DNA of 64,000 nt from Claveliimonas bilis (lineage in GTDB: Bacteria; Bacillota; Clostridia; Lachnospirales; Lachnospiraceae): NCBI RefSeq assembly GCF_020892095.1, contig NZ_AP024845.1:1798001-1862000 (forward strand), read 5' to 3'. How positions within the stretch are numbered: the first letter of the stretch is position 1; every line of letters begins with the position of its first letter. Made by a program: the position numbers and the translations under genes. Under the pieces are notes generated by a model that was not told where the DNA came from, searched no databases, and was given only the letters and a program-made list of their open reading frames with translations. This document shows, piece after piece, positions 54,051-62,933 of the stretch.

Positions 54051-54079
54051 TTGACATGCTCCGGATACTGTGGTAGGTT
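54051..54079 (+). promoter_or_regulatory. Promoter of the ABC-F gene
   Basis: TTGACA (54051-54056), 17-nt spacer, TAGGTT (54074-54079). Transcription would begin near 54086, about 335 nt before the coding start, giving a long leader. Confidence 0.6.
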
Positions 54080-54159
54080 AATAGAGACAGCAGTTGGCTG
54101 CAAAGATGCAGTCGATCATGTAAAAGGAATGAATCTGATATAGAAGAGGAGATGAAAGG

Positions 54160-54180
54160 ATGAAGAATTTCTGCAGATAA
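54160..54180 (+). CDS. Six-residue leader peptide (MKNFCR)
   Basis: ATG AAG AAT TTC TGC AGA TAA, preceded by GAGGAGATGAAAGG. Very short frames of this kind sense ribosome-stalling drugs in leaders of ABC-F genes. Not provable from one sequence. Confidence 0.45.
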   Translation: MKNFCR

Positions 54181-54320
54181 ATATGAATTTCATATTTGGC
54201 GCACAATGATCGCAATGATAAATGGTGTGTGCATGCAGAGAAGAAGATCCTGGAATCCGGAAAAGAAACTGCGTATGGAATGATACGGCGCAGCATAAAA
54301 AGGCAAATGGAAAAGAAGGA

Positions 54321-54350
54321 AGACATGGAAATTGTTCCGTGTCTTTTTTT
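54321..54350 (+). terminator. Attenuator terminator before the ABC-F gene
   Basis: GACATGGAA (54322-54330), loop ATTG, TTCCGTGTC (54335-54343; one G-U pair) and TTTTTTT. It lies 71 nt upstream of the coding start, so it would shorten transcripts inside the leader. Confidence 0.85.
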
Positions 54351-54420
54351 ATTTGACAGGAAACTTTGTTCCCGGTATTTTTTCTGCTGTCATGCACCTG
54401 GAAAAAGGAGGAATGCGGAT

Positions 54421-55959
54421 ATGTCTTTGATAAGTGTAAATCATCTTTCCTTTTGCTATGAGGGAGGGATAGAGCCGGTCTTTGAAGACGTCTCCTTCCA
54501 GATCGATACAAACTGGAAGCTGGGACTGACCGGCAGGAATGGAAGGGGTAAAACAACGCTTCTTCACATATTAGAGGGAAAATACGAATATACAGGAACC
54601 ATAACAGGAGCCGGGGGAATGGATTATTTTCCTTTTGAGATCACGGATCCAGGGCAGGATACGATCGTGATAGCCAAGGAGCTGGATCCGTACTATGAGC
54701 TTTGGAAAATATGCCGGGAACTGTCCTTTCTCGATGTGGACAGTGAAGTGCTGTACCGTCCGTTTGATTCGCTGAGTGGCGGAGAACAGACGAAGGTCAT
54801 GCTGGCAGTTCTGTTTTCAAGGGATAATCATTTTCTTTTGATCGATGAACCTACCAATCATCTGGATATGGGGGCAAGAGAGCAGGTCATGCAGTATTTA
54901 AAGAGAAAAAAGGGATTTATCCTGGTGTCTCACGACAGACATTTCCTGGACGGATGTGTGGATCACATTCTTGCCATTAACCCGGAAAATATAGAAATAA
55001 CCCGTGGGAATTTTTCTACATGGCAGTCAGAGAAAGAGAAAAGAGACGTTTCCCAGCAGGCAGAAAATGAAAAATTGAAAAAGGATATCCGACGCCTGGA
55101 GGAGGCGGCCAGACGGACGGAAGGCTGGTCAGATGCGGTGGAGCGGACAAAGACAGGCAGCAAAATAGCGGGACTGCGCCCTGACCGGGGAGCGATCGGA
55201 CATAAGGCGGCAAAAATGATGAAACGTTCAAAAAGTATAGAAAACCGGAGAAATGCTGCGGCAGAGGAAAAGAAAAAGCTCCTGAAAAATGTGGAGCATA
55301 CAGAAGAGCTGAAGCTTTATCCTCTCACCCATCATAAGCAATGTCTTGTTGCCATGGAAGATGTGACTCTGGCCTATGGGAACCATGAAGTGTGCAGAGG
55401 ATGGGATTTAAAGATCTGCCAGAATGAGCGGATTCTCCTGCAGGGGCCTAACGGATGCGGGAAATCCAGTATTTTAAAGGCAGTGCTGGAGGCTACAGGA
55501 TGGAAAGAAGACGCCGGCTTGAAAGGACAAGAGAAGGAAGAAAGCCGGGATGAGCTGAAGAAGGAAGGGAAAATAGAAACAGCGGCAGGACTTATTATTT
55601 CCTATGTTCCCCAGACGCCGTCAGGACTGGAAGGAACCTTAAAGGAATACGCGGACAGATATGATCTTCCCGAATCTACTTTTCTTGCGCTGCTTCGGAA
55701 GATGGATTTTTCAAGAATGCAGTTTGAAAAAAGACTGGAAGATTACAGCATGGGACAGAAAAAGAAGGTTCTTATTGCAAAAAGTTTATGTGAGCAGGCC
55801 CATCTTTATATTTGGGATGAACCAATGAACTATATTGATATTTTTTCCCGGCAGCAGATCATAGAACTGATCAGAAAATATCATCCAACAATGCTGCTGG
55901 TGGAGCACGATTATGACTTTGTCAGACAGGTGGCGGTGCGCACCGTAACCGTGCCGTAA
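54421..55959 (+). CDS. Lsa-type ABC-F ribosome-protection protein
   Basis: 512-residue soluble protein with two ABC domains. Domain 1: LTGRNGRGKTTLLH, LSGGEQTKVMLAVLF, LLIDEPTNHLD. The linker (about 200-300) is charged and helical. Domain 2: LLQGPNGCGKSSILKA, YSMGQKKKVLIAKSL, IWDEPMNYIDIFSRQQIIEL, the last typical of the Lsa group. No membrane helices. Relatives displace lincosamides, streptogramin A and pleuromutilins from ribosomes. ATG 54421 follows AAAGGAGG; the frame open from 54196 crosses the attenuator. Resistance spectrum unknown. Confidence 0.88.
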   Translation: MSLISVNHLSFCYEGGIEPVFEDVSFQIDTNWKLGLTGRNGRGKTTLLHILEGKYEYTGTITGAGGMDYFPFEITDPGQDTIVIAKELDPYYELWKICRELSFLDVDSEVLYRPFDSLSGGEQTKVMLAVLFSRDNHFLLIDEPTNHLDMGAREQVMQYLKRKKGFILVSHDRHFLDGCVDHILAINPENIEITRGNFSTWQSEKEKRDVSQQAENEKLKKDIRRLEEAARRTEGWSDAVERTKTGSKIAGLRPDRGAIGHKAAKMMKRSKSIENRRNAAAEEKKKLLKNVEHTEELKLYPLTHHKQCLVAMEDVTLAYGNHEVCRGWDLKICQNERILLQGPNGCGKSSILKAVLEATGWKEDAGLKGQEKEESRDELKKEGKIETAAGLIISYVPQTPSGLEGTLKEYADRYDLPESTFLALLRKMDFSRMQFEKRLEDYSMGQKKKVLIAKSLCEQAHLYIWDEPMNYIDIFSRQQIIELIRKYHPTMLLVEHDYDFVRQVAVRTVTVP

Positions 55960-56010
55960 AAAGCATCTGCGTAAAAGGCATCTATGTGCCGGAAGAAGCA
56001 GAAAATATAA

Positions 56011-56045
56011 GAGAGCAGGTTTTTAGGTGACCTGCTCTCTTCATT
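56011..56045. terminator. Convergent terminator of abc-F and cysteine desulfidase genes
   Basis: GAGAGCAGGT (56011-56020) pairs with ACCTGCTCTC (56030-56039) around TTTTAGGTG, followed by TTCATT on the plus strand and preceded by AT-rich sequence for the minus strand. Confidence 0.8.
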
Positions 56046-56058
56046 GTAATTGTGATTT

Positions 56059-57342
56059 TTAAATACAGGAAAGATCAGTTTTTCCGATCATGAGATTCAG
56101 GATTTCCACATCGGTCTGACGCATGCCTTCCCGTCCCATATATCCGATGGCCTTTACGGTGTCCTCTGCCGTTTCCATGGCAAGACCTTCGCCTGCTTCA
56201 AAGCGGATGCCTTTCATTGCCATTTTGTGACCGAGAAACGCTGCCTGAAGAGAGGAGGAAATTTTAGCGGCACAGCTTGGTTTTGCGCCGTCGCAGGTGA
56301 TCCCTCCCACATTTACGATGGTATTGATCACTGTATTTTCAATTTGTTCCTGTGTACCGCCGCACAGATAGGTGATGCCTGCCCCTGCTCCGGCAGCCGC
56401 ACAGACAGCGCCACAGTAGGCGGAAAGAGGACCGATATAACGTTTCTGATCCTGGGCAACCAGGTTGGAAATGCAAAGAGCGCGAAGGAGCTGCTCCTGA
56501 GATTTTCCGGTGCCCTTCGCGTATTCGATCACAGGAAGGGAACAGGTCATTCCCTGATTGCCGGAACCTGAGATAATAATAACAGGAAGGGAGCAGCCGC
56601 TCATTCTGGCGTCAGATCCGGCGGCAGCCCGCGAAATGGATCTCCATTTGACGTCGTCTCCGAACTCTTCAAGGATCATACGGCCGATCCCGGCGCCCCA
56701 CTCATGTTCCAGACCTTCATCCGAAATGGCTGTATTATACGCAATCTGCCGTTCCAGAACTTCCCGGACTTCACCCAGATCTACTTCTTTCGCAAAAGCA
56801 ATAATGTCTTTTAGGTTTAAAAGAGACTTGTCCACCTGTGCTTTCACAGGATCGGCGTCTCCCTGATAGATCACTTCTCCGTTCCGTTCGATCAAAGTAA
56901 TGCAGGTGTGGCTGTTTTCTATACGTACAACTGACCTGTCTGTTCCTTTGAGAGCTTGGATCTCGATGAAAAGGTTGGGCACCCCTTCTTTCAAGAGACA
57001 GGTACAGAAATGAGATTTCAGAAGTTCCTTTGTCTTTATGCGGTCTGTTTCAGAAACGGTTTCCAGCACTTCCAGTTTACGACCTGCATCTCCGCCCAGC
57101 GCTCCCAGGATGACGGCGGCTTCTACCCCTTTTAACCCTCCGGAATTGGGAACCTTTACTCCTTTTACATTCTTGATGATATTACCGCTGCACAGAGCCT
57201 TTATACTTTCCGGAAAATCTCCAAGGACTTCTACTGCCTTTGCGGAAGCATAGGCAAGAGCGATCGGCTCCGTACATCCAAGAGCAGGTATGAGTTCTGT
57301 TCTTAAAATTTCTACGTAATTATTATAAATTTCCCCGTTCAT
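56059..57342 (-). CDS. L-cysteine desulfidase (CyuA/UPF0597 family)
   Basis: 427 residues. Catalytic-type cysteine in ALGCTEPIAL (Cys23), with further cysteines in MSGCSLPVII, YLCGGTQ and GGITCDGAKPSC that fit a [4Fe-4S] site as in archaeal cysteine desulfidase and E. coli CyuA. The reaction is cysteine to pyruvate, ammonia and sulfide. A link to serine dehydratase-type chemistry is family knowledge. GGAGGAAAC precedes the ATG. No cyuP transporter is adjacent. Confidence 0.88.
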   Translation of the reverse strand: MNGEIYNNYVEILRTELIPALGCTEPIALAYASAKAVEVLGDFPESIKALCSGNIIKNVKGVKVPNSGGLKGVEAAVILGALGGDAGRKLEVLETVSETDRIKTKELLKSHFCTCLLKEGVPNLFIEIQALKGTDRSVVRIENSHTCITLIERNGEVIYQGDADPVKAQVDKSLLNLKDIIAFAKEVDLGEVREVLERQIAYNTAISDEGLEHEWGAGIGRMILEEFGDDVKWRSISRAAAGSDARMSGCSLPVIIISGSGNQGMTCSLPVIEYAKGTGKSQEQLLRALCISNLVAQDQKRYIGPLSAYCGAVCAAAGAGAGITYLCGGTQEQIENTVINTIVNVGGITCDGAKPSCAAKISSSLQAAFLGHKMAMKGIRFEAGEGLAMETAEDTVKAIGYMGREGMRQTDVEILNLMIGKTDLSCI

Positions 57343-57373
57343 TGTTTCCTCCGATTTGTATGATTACAACTTT

Positions 57374-57402
57374 ACTATAACAAAAAGCATAACAATCCAC
57401 AA
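57374..57402 (-). promoter_or_regulatory. Promoter of the cysteine desulfidase gene
   Basis: Minus strand: TTGTGG (57397-57402), 17-nt spacer, TATAGT (57374-57379), about 31 nt before the ATG. Confidence 0.6.
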
Positions 57403-57411
57403 TGCTGGAAA

Positions 57412-57440
57412 TTGCTTTTGTTGACGGTAAATGTTACAAT
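57412..57440 (+). promoter_or_regulatory. Promoter of nagA
   Basis: TTGCTT (57412-57417), 17-nt spacer, TACAAT (57435-57440). It is back to back with the minus-strand promoter at 57374-57402. Confidence 0.55.
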
Positions 57441-57513
57441 CTTTGCATAAAGCATTGTCCGCCCCGGAAAGGGAATTTGTCCGGGAAGAGCAGGGAAAGG
57501 AGCGAAAAAGATC

Positions 57514-58662
57514 ATGCACATTAAAAATGTAAAAGTATACGGAGAAGACAAACGATTTGAAGAAGGAGAAATTTTTATAGATGAAGACAGAGGGATTTTT
57601 GCGGAAGGCGAAAATTTGCCGGAAGGGAAAGTGATAGATGGAGAGGGCTGCTTTGCGGTTCCCGGATTCATTGACATCCATTTCCACGGCTGCAAAGGCT
57701 ATGATTTCTGTGACGGCACAATAGAGGCAATAGAGAAGATCGCGGAATACGAGGCGTCTGTAGGTGTGACGGCCATTTGCCCGGCCACTATGACGCTTCC
57801 GGCAGAGGAGCTGGAGCACATTCTTGCCACAGCGGCAGGATATCGGAAAGGCGCTCATGGAGGGGCCGACCTCTTGGGCGTGAATATGGAAGGACCGTTT
57901 ATCAGTGAAGAAAAGAAAGGGGCCCAGGATGCAAGGAATATTTGCAGGTGTGATGCCGGCATGTTCCGGCGTTTCCAGAATGCGGCAGAAGGACTTGTGA
58001 AATATATCGGGATCGCGCCGGAAAAAGAAGGAGCGCTGGAATTTGTGGAAGAGGTAAAAGACGAAGTCCATGTTTCCCTGGCTCATACCAATGCGGATTA
58101 TGACTCTGCAAAGGCAGCGTACGACAAAGGGGCATGTCATGCGGTTCATCTGTACAATGCCATGCCGGCCTTTTCTCACCGGGCGCCGGGCGTTGTAGGG
58201 GCTGTGGCGGACAGCTCTCATGTGATGGCGGAACTGATCTGCGACGGGGTGCATATTCACCCGGCAGTGGTGCGTACAACCTTTAAAATGCTTGGAGAAG
58301 AACGGATCATTTTCATCAGCGACAGTATGAGAGCCACCGGTATGCCGGACGGCAGATACACACTGGGAGGGTTGGACGTGGATGTGAAGGGGAACCGCGC
58401 AACCCTTGTATCGGATGGATCTCTGGCAGGATCTGCCACTAATCTGATGGACTGTGTGCGGACGGCAGTTAAAAAGATGGAGATTCCTCTGGAGACAGCT
58501 ATCGGATGCGCCACAGTAAATCCGGCCAAAAGCCTTGGAGTCTATGATAAATACGGATCTATTTCCGTGGGGAAAAAGGCCAATATGCTGCTCCTTGATC
58601 AGGATCTGAATCTGAAAGCAGTTATAAAAGACGGGAAAATGTTAGAAAGGCAAGCTGTGTAA
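57514..58662 (+). CDS. nagA: N-acetylglucosamine-6-phosphate deacetylase
   Basis: 382-residue NagA amidohydrolase that turns GlcNAc-6-P into GlcN-6-P. Metal and substrate motifs: IDIHFHGCKGYDF, NMEGPFIS, LAHTNAD, HLYNAMPAFSHRAPG and ISDSMRATG. GGAAAGGAGCG lies before the ATG. No nagB or nagE nearby; the next gene is a DUF5714 protein 27 nt downstream. Confidence 0.95.
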   Translation: MHIKNVKVYGEDKRFEEGEIFIDEDRGIFAEGENLPEGKVIDGEGCFAVPGFIDIHFHGCKGYDFCDGTIEAIEKIAEYEASVGVTAICPATMTLPAEELEHILATAAGYRKGAHGGADLLGVNMEGPFISEEKKGAQDARNICRCDAGMFRRFQNAAEGLVKYIGIAPEKEGALEFVEEVKDEVHVSLAHTNADYDSAKAAYDKGACHAVHLYNAMPAFSHRAPGVVGAVADSSHVMAELICDGVHIHPAVVRTTFKMLGEERIIFISDSMRATGMPDGRYTLGGLDVDVKGNRATLVSDGSLAGSATNLMDCVRTAVKKMEIPLETAIGCATVNPAKSLGVYDKYGSISVGKKANMLLLDQDLNLKAVIKDGKMLERQAV

Positions 58663-58689
58663 TAAAAGCGAAAAAGAGGGAATACGACA

Positions 58690-59391
58690 ATGAGTGAGAG
58701 AAAAAGAGGCGCCTGTCTGGTATGCGGAGAAAATCTGACTTATTATCCGAAAGCAGTGGAGATGGAATGTGTTTTCTGTGGAAAAAAGGAACTCTCCCAT
58801 GCTTCCTGTGAGAAGGGACACTATGTATGCGATGCCTGCCATGCTAAAAAAGGCATTGAGGTCATTATGGAAATCTGCCAAAAGACGGATTCGAAAAATC
58901 CGGTGGAAATTGCCCGGAGGATCATGGAAGATCCTTATATTTACATGCATGGGCCGGAACATCATGTCATGGTGGGAGCGGTTCTTCTTACGGCATACCG
59001 CAACAGCGGCGGAGATATCGACTTAAAAGAGGCCCTGGAAGAGATGAAAGAAAGAGGCAGCCAGATACCGGGAGGCGTGTGCGGGTTCTGGGGATGCTGC
59101 GGAGCAGGAGTCAGCACAGGGATCTATATGAGTATTGTAACGGGAGCCACGCCTCTTGCGGGACGCTCCTGGGGGCTGGCAAACCGGACAACGGCCAAGG
59201 CGCTGGAGGCCATCGGGGAGCTTGGAGGCCCCAGGTGCTGCAAGCGGGATACATTTACGGCGATCCGAAAAGCGGCGGAGATGACGGCAAAGGAACTTGG
59301 GGTGGAAATGGACTGCCCGGCAGAAATCGTCTGCACTTTTTCGGAGGAAAATCAGCAGTGCCTGAAAAAGGCCTGTCCGTATCACAGGTAA
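58690..59391 (+). CDS. Cysteine-rich DUF5714 protein
   Basis: 233 residues. Paired cysteines are spread through the chain: CLVCGE, CVFCGKK, CDACHAKK near the N-terminus (zinc-ribbon-like), GGVCGFWGCCGAGVSTG and PRCCKRD in the middle, and CPAEIVC and CLKKACPYHR at the end. DUF5714 proteins accompany radical SAM or methyl-transfer genes in anaerobes, but no such gene is here. Fe-S or zinc binding is likely; function unknown. Confidence 0.75.
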   Translation: MSERKRGACLVCGENLTYYPKAVEMECVFCGKKELSHASCEKGHYVCDACHAKKGIEVIMEICQKTDSKNPVEIARRIMEDPYIYMHGPEHHVMVGAVLLTAYRNSGGDIDLKEALEEMKERGSQIPGGVCGFWGCCGAGVSTGIYMSIVTGATPLAGRSWGLANRTTAKALEAIGELGGPRCCKRDTFTAIRKAAEMTAKELGVEMDCPAEIVCTFSEENQQCLKKACPYHR

Positions 59392-59415
59392 AGGAGATTT
59401 TACTTCATATTGTGC

Positions 59416-59444
59416 TTGACAAATATATACAAATACGTTAGGAT
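59416..59444 (+). promoter_or_regulatory. Promoter of the tyrS T-box transcript
   Basis: TTGACA (59416-59421), 17-nt spacer, TAGGAT (59439-59444). Transcription would start near 59451. Confidence 0.7.
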
Positions 59445-59450
59445 TGCAGA

Positions 59451-59768
59451 CAGAGAAACGACAAATATAAAAAGGCTTTGAAAAGAAGAAGTAGCATTCG
59501 AAACACCCAGACAGAAAGCTGCCGGCGGATGAGAGGCGCATGAAGGAGTCGGATGTGAATACATCTTGGAGCTTCGCACTGAAATCGGAAAAGGCCAAAG
59601 GAAAGGTCAAAAGAAAGTAGGATGCGACGTAAGTGGCATACGTTATCATGCACAGGCTGTAAAAGAGAACGCAGCCTTGAAAGGCCGTCTGCTGTGAGGC
59701 AGCGGTGAAATAAGGTGGTACCGCGAGCAATTCGCCCTTACTGTTGAAAAACAGTAGGGGCTTTTTTA
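59451..59768 (+). ncRNA. T-box leader (tyrosine specifier) of tyrS
   Basis: The T-box sequence AAGGTGGTACCGCG is at 59712-59725. It is followed by a terminator: GCCCTTACTG (from 59734) with CAGTAGGGGC, then TTTTTT. In Stem I, GTGAATACATC places UAC at 59560-59562, a tyrosine codon in specifier position, matching the downstream tyrS. Uncharged tRNA-Tyr would bind here and favour read-through. This element fills the 498-nt gap between the DUF5714 gene and tyrS. Confidence 0.93.
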
Positions 59769-59889
59769 TTTAATAGGAATCTTCGTTCCCTACTGAATAA
59801 AACGCTCCGGACAGAATGCGCAGGCCTTTCATGTATCAGAGATCAAAGCAGAATGAGTCAAAAAAGAATCAGAAAAAAGGAGAAGAAAA

Positions 59890-61110
59890 ATGGGAATTTA
59901 TGAAGAACTGCAGGCAAGAGGACTGATTGCCCAGGTGACAGATGAAGAAGAGATAAGAGAACTGATCAACAATGGAAAAGCAACCTTTTATATTGGATTT
60001 GACCCTACAGCAGACAGCCTCCACGTAGGACATTTTATGGCGCTTTGTCTGATGAAACGTCTCCAGGAAGCTGGAAACAGACCGATCGCCCTGATCGGAG
60101 GAGGAACAGGCTACATTGGCGATCCTTCGGGAAGATCCGATATGCGCTCCATGATGACGCCGGAGCAGATCCAGCACAACTGCGACTGCTTTAAGAAGCA
60201 GATGAGCCGTTTCATTGATTTCTCTGACGGAAAGGCTTTGATGGTAAACAATGCAGACTGGCTTCTGGATCTGAATTATATTGATCTTCTCAGGGAAGTG
60301 GGACCGCATTTTTCCGTAAACCGTATGCTTGCGGCAGAATGTTATAAACAGAGAATGGAAAAGGGATTAAGTTTCCTGGAGTTTAACTATATGATCATGC
60401 AGAGCTATGATTTCTATGAACTGTTCCAGAAATACGGCTGCAACATGCAGTTCGGCGGGGACGACCAGTGGAGCAACATGCTGGGAGGAACTGAATTGAT
60501 CCGCCGTAAGCTGGGTAAAAATGCATGCGCTATGACCATTACACTTCTTCTGAACTCCGAGGGAAAGAAGATGGGAAAAACACAGAGCGGCGCAGTATGG
60601 CTTGATCCGGAAAAGACCTCTCCGTTTGATTTCTATCAGTACTGGAGAAATGTGGCAGATGCAGACGTACTGAAATGTATCCGTATGCTGACATTCCTTC
60701 CGCTGGAAGAGATTGACAAGATGGATTCCTGGGAAGGCGCACAGTTAAATACTGCAAAAGAGATCCTTGCTTACGAGCTTACCAAACTGGTGCATGGCGA
60801 GGAAGAAGCAGAAAAAGCACAGGCGTCTGCAAGAGCTTTGTTCAGCCAGGGTGCAGCGGCACAGATGCCGACTACAGAGCTTACGGAAGAGGATATGGAA
60901 GACGGATGCATCGATATCCTCACAATGCTTGTAAAGAGCGGGCTGGTTCCTTCTAAATCAGAGGCAAGACGTGCAGTGCAGCAAGGCGGCGTTTCCGTGG
61001 ATGGCGAAAAAGTGGAAAACATCCATGAAGTGTTCACAGAGGATGCATTTAAAGCAGGTATTGTGCTGAAAAAGGGAAAGAAAAACTTCCGTAAAATTGT
61101 GATGAAATAA
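59890..61110 (+). CDS. tyrS: Tyrosyl-tRNA synthetase
   Basis: 406-residue class I synthetase. HIGH-like element LHVGHFMAL, tyrosine-site stretch [18 protein letters not shown]-like KKMGKTQSG, and an S4 RNA-binding domain at the C-terminus ([19 protein letters not shown]). GGAGAAG before the ATG. Controlled by the T-box leader upstream. Confidence 0.97.
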   Translation: MGIYEELQARGLIAQVTDEEEIRELINNGKATFYIGFDPTADSLHVGHFMALCLMKRLQEAGNRPIALIGGGTGYIGDPSGRSDMRSMMTPEQIQHNCDCFKKQMSRFIDFSDGKALMVNNADWLLDLNYIDLLREVGPHFSVNRMLAAECYKQRMEKGLSFLEFNYMIMQSYDFYELFQKYGCNMQFGGDDQWSNMLGGTELIRRKLGKNACAMTITLLLNSEGKKMGKTQSGAVWLDPEKTSPFDFYQYWRNVADADVLKCIRMLTFLPLEEIDKMDSWEGAQLNTAKEILAYELTKLVHGEEEAEKAQASARALFSQGAAAQMPTTELTEEDMEDGCIDILTMLVKSGLVPSKSEARRAVQQGGVSVDGEKVENIHEVFTEDAFKAGIVLKKGKKNFRKIVMK

Positions 61111-61256
61111 GAGATTTTTTATCGGGAAAATAAAAAATAATCCTCATAAATGGAATGATTGACCTGCACCAGATTGTGTCGACAAATGGAATTGACAATG
61201 ATTTCCCAATGGTGCGCTGGTACTAAGAGAAACAGAGACAAAGAGGAGGAAAAAAT

Positions 61257-61778
61257 ATGGCCTTTAAAGAAGTAGATATCCATACGCTGCAGTTTAACCC
61301 CTTTGATAAGATCAGCAAACAGTGGATGCTGATCACAGCAGGAGAACAGGAGAAATCCAATACAATGACAGCAAGCTGGGGAGGCGTTGGATTTATGTGG
61401 GGGAAACCGGTTGCAACTGCCTATATCCGCCCCCAGAGATACACAAAAGAATTTGTAGATACAAATGACAGATTCACCCTTTCCTTTTTGACGGAAGAGA
61501 AAAGAGAGGCTCTTAAAATCTGCGGTTCTGTTTCTGGAAGAGATGTGGCAGATAAATGGGAGACGGCGGGTCTTATGCCCTGCTGTGTCGAAGTAGAAGG
61601 CGGAAAAGCAGTTGCTGTTTCCGAGGCGGAAATGATCTTTGTCTGCAGAAAACTCTATGTGCAGGAAATGCTTCCGGAGTGTTTTGTGGACGAAAAAAGC
61701 AAAGAAACCTGGTATCAGCAGAAAGACTATCATGTGATGTATATGGCAGAAATCGAGAAAGTTCTTGTAAGAGAATAA
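61257..61778 (+). CDS. Flavin reductase-like FMN-binding protein
   Basis: 173 residues of the FMN-binding split-barrel family: MTASWGGVGFMWGKPVATAY, IRPQRYTKEFV and FTLSFLTEEKREALKICG-like parts. Such proteins are reductases or flavodoxin-linked oxidoreductases of anaerobes. AGGAGGAAAA precedes the ATG. No partner gene; substrate unknown. Confidence 0.88.
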   Translation: MAFKEVDIHTLQFNPFDKISKQWMLITAGEQEKSNTMTASWGGVGFMWGKPVATAYIRPQRYTKEFVDTNDRFTLSFLTEEKREALKICGSVSGRDVADKWETAGLMPCCVEVEGGKAVAVSEAEMIFVCRKLYVQEMLPECFVDEKSKETWYQQKDYHVMYMAEIEKVLVRE

Positions 61779-61791
61779 AGGCGGTAATAGA

Positions 61792-61835
61792 AGGGCAGGA
61801 CCTGGGAATCATTCCTCAAGTCCTGCTCTTTTTAA
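61792..61835. terminator. Convergent terminator overlapping the kinase 3' end
   Basis: AGGGCAGGACCTGGGAAT pairs with ATTCCTCAAGTCCTGCTC (two mismatches) and is followed by TTTTT on the plus strand. The 3' arm includes the stop and last codons of the minus-strand kinase gene. Confidence 0.75.
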
Positions 61836-62753
61836 AATAACGTTTATATCGTTCCCGGCGCCGCAGGCTCCCAGGTTTTCAATGCAGATGGAAGCTCCGG
61901 CATTTGCAAATCGGCCGCAGTCGGGAAGAGAAAAATTTTTGCCTAATGCATGGAGAAAACATGCGGTAAATGTATCGCCGGCTCCGGTTGTATCAATGCA
62001 TTTCGCACCGGAATATGCCGGTATTTCCCAGCGTTCCTGATTGGTTTTGATAAAACAGCCCCGGGAACCGTTTTTAATAACAACATGTTTCACTCCGCAT
62101 TGAAGAAAAGCATCCGCAATATCGTCAAGGTCCGTCTCGCCGGTAAGAAGTGCGGCTTCCTCATAGTTGGGAAAGACATAGTCAAGAAGAGAGAGGCACT
62201 CCTTCATATCTGCAAGTGTCTCCTTGTTTTTACACTTGGTCATATCGGCACATAAGGTCATTTTCTGATCTTTGACTCTTCGGAACAGATCCGTGAGGGC
62301 GGCGTTGTCAAAAAAAGGAGATACAAAAATACTGGCAAAACAGAAAAATTTACCTCCTTCCAAAGCACTGTCAGGAATGTCTTCCGGGTACAGATTCCGA
62401 AGGGTGCCCCGGGGTGAAGTGATGAAATGACGTTCTCCCTGACCGTCCACAAGAACAATATTCACACTTGTAGGGATATCACCGGAACGGCGGATGCAGC
62501 TCGTGTCAATGTGGGACATGGCGCATTCCGCCATGATCGTATCCCCGGCGGTGTCCCGGCCAAGCTTGCTGATCAGACGGACCGGATTGCCAAGAGAAGA
62601 GAGTGCCTTGGCCTCATTCATGGCATCGCCTCCGGTGCGCATCGTAATCCCCTTCGCCGGTATGGAACCGGTCCGAAAGACAGAAGGATCGACCGGACGG
62701 GCAAGGACATCCATGATAGCGGCTCCGACAATGATAAAGATAGGATGGTTCAT
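61809..62753 (-). CDS. PfkB-family carbohydrate kinase
   Basis: 314-residue ribokinase-type sugar kinase. MRTGGDAMNEAKALSSLG matches signature 1, and CIDTTGAGDTFTACFLHA matches signature 2 with the catalytic aspartate. ATG 62753 has AAAGGAG at 5-7 nt; the frame open to 62786 lacks a ribosome site. Single gene; the sugar is not identifiable. Confidence 0.9.
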   Translation of the reverse strand: MNHPIFIIVGAAIMDVLARPVDPSVFRTGSIPAKGITMRTGGDAMNEAKALSSLGNPVRLISKLGRDTAGDTIMAECAMSHIDTSCIRRSGDIPTSVNIVLVDGQGERHFITSPRGTLRNLYPEDIPDSALEGGKFFCFASIFVSPFFDNAALTDLFRRVKDQKMTLCADMTKCKNKETLADMKECLSLLDYVFPNYEEAALLTGETDLDDIADAFLQCGVKHVVIKNGSRGCFIKTNQERWEIPAYSGAKCIDTTGAGDTFTACFLHALGKNFSLPDCGRFANAGASICIENLGACGAGNDINVILKRAGLEE

Positions 62754-62827
62754 ATTGGCTCCTTTCTGCAGATGGGGACGTAACAAAGCTTAAAAGCAAT
62801 GTCATTAAGTTTAGAAAATGAGTCCTC

Positions 62828-62873
62828 AAAAGAAAGACAGTGTTGGTATCCTAATCTACGCTGTCTTTCTTTT
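62828..62873. terminator. Hairpin between the transposase gene and the kinase gene
   Basis: AAAAGAAAGACAG (62828-62840) pairs perfectly with CTGTCTTTCTTTT (62861-62873) with a 20-nt loop. It can stop transcripts from the minus-strand transposase before the kinase, or reads in the opposite direction. Confidence 0.75.
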
Positions 62874-62933
62874 ATGCAGACCGATAAAGCAGACCGCTGT
62901 CTGCTTCAAATTCCTGTTCCGTATTTTCCCCTT

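Larger units (their letters stand above)
54086..54420 (+). promoter_or_regulatory. ABC-F gene leader with upstream peptide and attenuator
   Basis: The leader carries a ribosome site (GAGGAGATGAAAGG) with a 6-codon frame at 54160-54180, hairpin GCGCACA/TGTGTGC at about 54200-54233, a CTGCGTAT/ATACGGCGCAG hairpin near 54270-54293, and a terminator at 54321-54350. This is the design of antibiotic-induced attenuators before lsa/vga/vml-type genes, where a ribosome stalled on the short peptide prevents termination. I could not identify the antiterminator pairing by eye. Confidence 0.6.

Noticed and set aside
57364-58260. 298-codon minus-strand frame over nagA
   Set aside because: nagA has all metal and substrate motifs in the plus frame; the antisense frame has none.
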